Of a DNA stretch of 64,000 nucleotides, positions 60,099 to 64,000 are shown piece by piece. A program made the position numbers and the translations under genes. The notes under the pieces are model-generated. The model worked only from the letters and a program-made list of their open reading frames with translations, did not search any database and was not told the DNA's origin. Position 1 is the first letter of the stretch; each line of letters begins with the position of its first letter. Source of the DNA: Pachysolen tannophilus NRRL Y-2460 (lineage: Eukaryota > Ascomycota > Pichiomycetes > Alaninales > Pachysolenaceae); the NCBI GenBank assembly GCA_001661245.1, contig KV454011.1, positions 393,067 to 457,066 of the forward strand. Direction: 5' to 3'.

Positions 60099-61430
60099 TC
60101 ATACAGTTTCAGCCCCTGTTGTATTGGTGAAATTAGCAGGAGGATTTAAAATCACCTTCTCCATTTGCTTGGCCCTATGATAATCAATAATTGACTTTAT
60201 CAATATGAACAAGCCCAATGCAATCAATCCATATGCAAACACAGGAGGTTGTGAACCTTCATCTCCAGAAGTTGCAGCAGATGCATCATTTAGCCCAGTA
60301 TTTTTAACAACTCCATTATTTAAATCACTTTGAAAGCCATCAAGATGTCCTTCCAAAGTTTTATCATTATCAATATCGATCGAATTTGGGTTGTTTGGTT
60401 CAAATTTATCACCATCTCTGCCTCCTGAACTATAGTAATTATATGGAATCATATTGTATCCATAATTCATAAATGTCAAACCTAAACCTGCTCTTGAACC
60501 TTCTTTTGAAGCATGTGAAGTGTGTAATAAATAAGTCAACAAGAAACCCACAAACTGAAATGAAAGACTGACCATCAAATTCCAAATGAAATTTACCAAG
60601 TTACCAACAGGTAAACCATCAACAAATACTTCATCTTCAAATCCCGGTGATATAACTGAGGTTTCCCAATATGGAGGAGTTGAATCTAACGCAGCTTCCT
60701 CATACGATGGTAATGTCTCATCATTATGAGCCTGTGAGCTACTATCAGGTTTTGCCATTAAATTGTTAAACACACCATCATTATTCAAACCTTCTCCAAT
60801 AGGACCACCTGTATATTTAGACTTCAGTAAGAAAAATCTTGGTATATATTTCGAAATCTTTGGATTATCCAACACATACTTGTGTACAAACGTATTTGGT
60901 GATTGATGTCTAGTACGAACAAGACCATTATTTTGACTTCTGCGTAAAGTTTGTTCAGACGAAGAAGATTCATTATTTTCATCATCATTGACACCATTAC
61001 TGCCATTATTACCATCATTATCATCATTAGTACCACCTCCACTGTTCTCATTATTATTGCGAAATATCGACTCCTGAATAATAGCATTAGTAGGGTTATT
61101 ATTCCTTAAGTCCGTATCTGTGTTATTTAACCTCGTATCTTCTTCATCATCTTCTGACAAATCACTATTGTTCTCTATTCCAAATTTAGGATCAGATACA
61201 TCTGTCCCAAACGACGACAACAACGGATTATTTTCTTCATCAATATTATTCTGGTGTATAGTCCCAGTATTACTCGAAACATTCAAACTATCTAATTCCA
61301 TCTCTTCATTACCATCGCTTGTTTTTAACTGTTTTAATAATAAATTGTTAGTACTTAAATTTTGTAAATTTTTTTGCGGGACAAAATGGAAGGCATCACG
61401 TACTTTGTGATAATGGTTACTAACACCCAT
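60099..61430 (-). CDS. BSD2: BSD2, Rsp5 adaptor (NDFIP family)
   Basis: A 443-residue protein (S. cerevisiae Bsd2 321). The cytosolic N-terminal half is Asn/Asp/Ser-rich. Then comes LPSYEEAALDSTPPYW and GFEDEVFVDGLPVGNLVNFIWNLMVSLSFQFVGFLLTYLL, the NDFIP core with the first membrane segments, THASxxGSRAGLGLTFMNYGY, and a last membrane segment near 407-428 (VFAYGLIALGLFILIKSIIDY). Bsd2 in Golgi/endosomal membranes brings the ubiquitin ligase Rsp5 to metal transporters such as Smf1. The motif is LPSY where the usual is PPSY. The order SNF5-BSD2-CTP1 with the same directions as in S. cerevisiae supports the call. Confidence 0.92.
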   Translation of the reverse strand: MGVSNHYHKVRDAFHFVPQKNLQNLSTNNLLLKQLKTSDGNEEMELDSLNVSSNTGTIHQNNIDEENNPLLSSFGTDVSDPKFGIENNSDLSEDDEEDTRLNNTDTDLRNNNPTNAIIQESIFRNNNENSGGGTNDDNDGNNGSNGVNDDENNESSSSEQTLRRSQNNGLVRTRHQSPNTFVHKYVLDNPKISKYIPRFFLLKSKYTGGPIGEGLNNDGVFNNLMAKPDSSSQAHNDETLPSYEEAALDSTPPYWETSVISPGFEDEVFVDGLPVGNLVNFIWNLMVSLSFQFVGFLLTYLLHTSHASKEGSRAGLGLTFMNYGYNMIPYNYYSSGGRDGDKFEPNNPNSIDIDNDKTLEGHLDGFQSDLNNGVVKNTGLNDASAATSGDEGSQPPVFAYGLIALGLFILIKSIIDYHRAKQMEKVILNPPANFTNTTGAETV

Positions 61431-61710
61431 ATTTCTATTTCTAATTGAAAAAAAAAAAAAAAAAAAAAAATATTATCTATTAAATTAATAGACCTTTTCT
61501 ATCAAACCACTACTATGAATACAAAAATATGATCTAATACTTATTTATTGGATGTCTATGATTTAATATATATAAATATAAATATATATATAATATATAT
61601 ATATATATTTATACAAAATGTTACTATATAACTAACTACTTTAAGCTACTATAATTACTCTGCGAAATACGCCTTCTTTTTACAACTCTTTTTGGGCTTT
61701 TGGACACTAC
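61431..61710. other. BSD2 upstream region
   Basis: About 280 bases with a poly(A) run (61448-61470) and AT repeats (about 61567-61610) between BSD2 and the SNF5 stop. Confidence 0.5.
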
Positions 61711-63747
61711 TTATTTCAGTAAGCGGATGCTGACAAACAACGAGTTACCGTAATCGTGGTCTATAACGACTCTTCCTTTACCATCTTCTTTAGAGGAATC
61801 TGAGTCTCTTATATTGTGGTTCATATTGGAGTCCATAGCATTATTGGAAGCCGAATTTTTATTATCCAAGCTGTTATTGTTGCTGGTGCCATAGTTATAA
61901 TTATTTGTATTATTGTTGTTATTTGCAAAGTTGGGAGTGGTAGGAGTATTCTTGACAACAAACTGTTCCTGCGGGATACTTACACTTTCAACGGTATCAA
62001 CAAATTCGAACGTGTTATGGTTGATATCCAATTCACCGCTAAGGACACTGTTTGGTAGTGGGGTTCTTATTGTTTTAGGGACATCGTTCAAATCCGGTAA
62101 TATTGGACCACCTCTTCTTGAATTCGTCCTGCCTTGTGTACGTCTTTTCCTTCTACTTTCTCTTTCTTTATCCTTATCTAATCTTTCCAATTCGCCTGCA
62201 GATATTTCCAAAACATTCGGTGTATATAAAGATAATAAATATTTTGGTCTTAAAACGTTATCGTTAAGAGAGTTGTTGATTAAATTTTTCCGTATATCTT
62301 CTTCTTCAATTGGAGAACCATCAAATGGGTAACCTAACAAGTAAAGTGATTTAATGCACAATTGACATTGCTCTCTAATTGAATGGGAGATGGCAGTGAC
62401 AAACTCTGAAGATAATGATAACTCTTTACACATAGTTGTGGCAAACTCTTCAGGATCATTTTCTTGATTTAAGATATCCCATTCAAATTGATCAATTAGT
62501 TGATTATTGGCTACAGTTATATTTAACTTTATAGGAATCTTAATTTCCTGTTGTGGTGCAAACTTGTTAAGATTGTTGTTGTTAGATATTAATGGAAGAT
62601 AGTCACTGACTTGTTCTTTAATGCTGCTTAATATTGTGTTTGCAAATAATGGATTTGAAATTTTATAATCTTCCATCATTATAGAAACAAATTTTTCCAA
62701 CGTTATTAAATCTTCATTCAAATTCCATAAAAATGTATCACTTAATTTAAACTTATCTCTTTCTAAATCAAATTCTAATCTTATTGGAATTAAATTTTGT
62801 TTCAATTCTGCATTTTGTAACATCTGATATTTATTAAAATATTGATCAGATATCCTTGAAAATCTCTTGTGTTGATGCGGATAAATTAAAGTCGTCGGAG
62901 TCCTTGTATTAGTGAATCCGTTACCATATCCTTGATATCCTTCACCCCAAATACTGTTGGAGAAATTTCTTAAGCTTTCTGATCTCTTAAATTTCAAATC
63001 GTTATAATATTTTAAATCCATTGATAATTTTTCAACTAGATTTTTATTCATATCAAGATTCTTATTTAAATTTTTATTACTATTCAAATCTCTTTTAATA
63101 ATTTGTTCATATAATAGCACATCTGTCGTGGGTTTTTTATTTTCCCTTGTCAATTTGTTTGACCAAAAATTGATAGAACTCATCTTGCTTAACGGTAAAA
63201 CACTTTCTTGAACTTGTGAAGGTTTCTGCAGCATGACATCTTTCTTTGATTTTCTTCTTTGCCTTGGTTTGGGTTTTGGAGGTTGAGGTTGAGGTTGAGC
63301 ATGCGGCAATTGCTGAAGTGGTGTTCCCATGACAGGTCCTTGACGTAAACCCTGTTGTTGTTGATGTGGTGGTAGCGGTGGTGGCTGCTGTTGGTGTTGC
63401 TGGTGTTGCTGGTGTACAGGTCCCGGCACAGGTCCTGGTACTGGTCCTGGTCCTGGTCCTGGCATAGGCATTTGCGGTGGCACATGTAGACGATTATTAG
63501 CGTTATTATTATTATTGTTATTATTATTATTTGTAGGTGGATTTCCATTATTCATATGCTGTTGCATCTGTTGTAATCTTTGCTGCTGTACATGTTGTAA
63601 AAAAGTAGCTAATTGAGGATGTTGAGCCAATACTTGTTGTTGTTGTTCTGACGTCATATTCGCCAATTGCTGTTGTATCACTTGTAATGAAATCTGAGGG
63701 GACATCCCTCCTCCAATATTATGCTGCTGCTGCTGTTGATTATTCAT
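61711..63747 (-). CDS. SNF5: SNF5, SWI/SNF core subunit (SMARCB1/INI1 family)
   Basis: A 678-residue protein (S. cerevisiae Snf5 905). The N-terminal 170 residues are Gln-rich with an Asn run and Pro-Gly repeats (PGPGPGPVPGPVPGPV) and a basic segment PKPKPRQRRKSKKD. The SNF5 domain at about 320-480 has the two related repeats: LIPIRLEFDLERDKFKLSDTFLWNLNED...FVSIMMEDY and IPIKLNITVANNQLIDQFEWDILN...EEFATTMCKELSL, followed by SIREQCQLCIKSLYLLGYPFDG. Sfh1 (RSC) is the paralogue; the Gln-rich N-terminus and the neighbours BSD2 and CTP1 favour Snf5. C-terminal sequence beyond about 560 is Asn-rich and shorter than in S. cerevisiae. Confidence 0.95.
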   Translation of the reverse strand: MNNQQQQQHNIGGGMSPQISLQVIQQQLANMTSEQQQQVLAQHPQLATFLQHVQQQRLQQMQQHMNNGNPPTNNNNNNNNNNANNRLHVPPQMPMPGPGPGPVPGPVPGPVHQQHQQHQQQPPPLPPHQQQQGLRQGPVMGTPLQQLPHAQPQPQPPKPKPRQRRKSKKDVMLQKPSQVQESVLPLSKMSSINFWSNKLTRENKKPTTDVLLYEQIIKRDLNSNKNLNKNLDMNKNLVEKLSMDLKYYNDLKFKRSESLRNFSNSIWGEGYQGYGNGFTNTRTPTTLIYPHQHKRFSRISDQYFNKYQMLQNAELKQNLIPIRLEFDLERDKFKLSDTFLWNLNEDLITLEKFVSIMMEDYKISNPLFANTILSSIKEQVSDYLPLISNNNNLNKFAPQQEIKIPIKLNITVANNQLIDQFEWDILNQENDPEEFATTMCKELSLSSEFVTAISHSIREQCQLCIKSLYLLGYPFDGSPIEEEDIRKNLINNSLNDNVLRPKYLLSLYTPNVLEISAGELERLDKDKERESRRKRRTQGRTNSRRGGPILPDLNDVPKTIRTPLPNSVLSGELDINHNTFEFVDTVESVSIPQEQFVVKNTPTTPNFANNNNNTNNYNYGTSNNNSLDNKNSASNNAMDSNMNHNIRDSDSSKEDGKGRVVIDHDYGNSLFVSIRLLK

Positions 63748-64000
63748 TCTTTTCTCCGATTATATTGTACAAAATAAATAAAAAATTTAATAAAAATTCA
63801 AAGCACCCAAAGAATAAAAAAAAAAGACACACACACACACTAGCGGACACAAAGAAAAAATGAAAAATAAAAGAAATGGCAAAAAAAAAGAAGATTATAA
63901 TACAATTATTGAAAAAAAAAAAAAAGAAAAAAAAACGAAAAACAAAAGTACTAACAAAATAGAATAAAATTACCAATTGATTGAATAAGTCTTTGAAATA
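63748..64000. other. SNF5 upstream region
   Basis: About 250 bases to the window edge with poly(A) tracts and a short CA repeat near 63829-63840. A frame at 63740-63976 is poly-Phe and not real. Confidence 0.5.

Noticed and set aside
63949-63955. TACTAAC near the right edge as an intron branch site
   Set aside because: It is on the plus strand, antisense to SNF5, and no plus-strand gene is visible before the window ends.
1-64000. CRISPR arrays, prophage, transposons, rRNA or killer-plasmid genes
   Set aside because: Nothing in the window resembles any of them; it is standard yeast chromosomal DNA.

Overview
This window is nuclear DNA from a budding yeast (Saccharomycotina). The evidence is AT-rich, intron-poor, densely packed single-exon genes, two introns with GT..AG ends and yeast-like branch sites, many poly(dA:dT) tracts, and a full set of recognisable yeast orthologues. 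Three places suggest CTG is read as leucine rather than serine: a membrane position in CTP1, and two internal repeats in which CTG alternates with TTA or CTA. That argues against the CTG-Ser clade; I cannot name the species. Two runs of N (22230-22825 and 38730-39417) and one isolated N (13622) are assembly gaps next to homopolymers.

Layout. 1-6 kb: the C-terminal part of UTP20 (90S pre-rRNA processing) and the INO80 subunit NHP10. 6-10 kb: a PB1/ZZ-zinc-finger protein ending in an acidic Atg8-binding-like motif, probably an NBR1-type selective-autophagy receptor, then the intron-containing phosphatase gene MDP1. 10-16 kb: a secreted CREG-fold protein with a long lysine-rich repetitive tail, an unknown single-membrane-span microprotein, an acetate/ammonia channel of the Ato family, and RRP15. 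16-24 kb: a mitochondrial PPR-like protein, tafazzin (TAZ1), a gene-poor stretch with odd GC-rich motifs and a perfect 24-bp palindrome, a tiny secreted peptide precursor with a Kex2-like site, and a gap. 24-39 kb: RPA190 (Pol I), URB1 (60S assembly), SNF11 (SWI/SNF), IPT1 (sphingolipid head group), a gap. 39-51 kb: LSM5, PAA1, ATP7 (5-codon first exon), TRK1, HCS1, SWD2. 51-64 kb: a 2.2-kb intergenic region with Rgt1-like sites, a hexose transporter, a small roadblock-like protein, VPS28, TFA1, CTP1, BSD2 and SNF5.

Themes. Four genes serve ribosome synthesis (UTP20, RRP15, RPA190, URB1), and three of their promoters in the window carry RRPE/PAC-like elements. Two SWI/SNF subunits (SNF11, SNF5) lie about 26 kb apart. 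Three gene blocks (SNF5-BSD2-CTP1, SNF11-IPT1-PAA1, ATP7-HCS1-SWD2) keep the order and orientation of Saccharomyces cerevisiae, with LSM5 and TRK1 inserted. Most of the window is ordinary housekeeping chromosome; the least explained parts are the CREG-repeat protein, the peptide precursor and its surrounding intergenic DNA, the NBR1-like receptor, and the microprotein with a URS1/TATA promoter.
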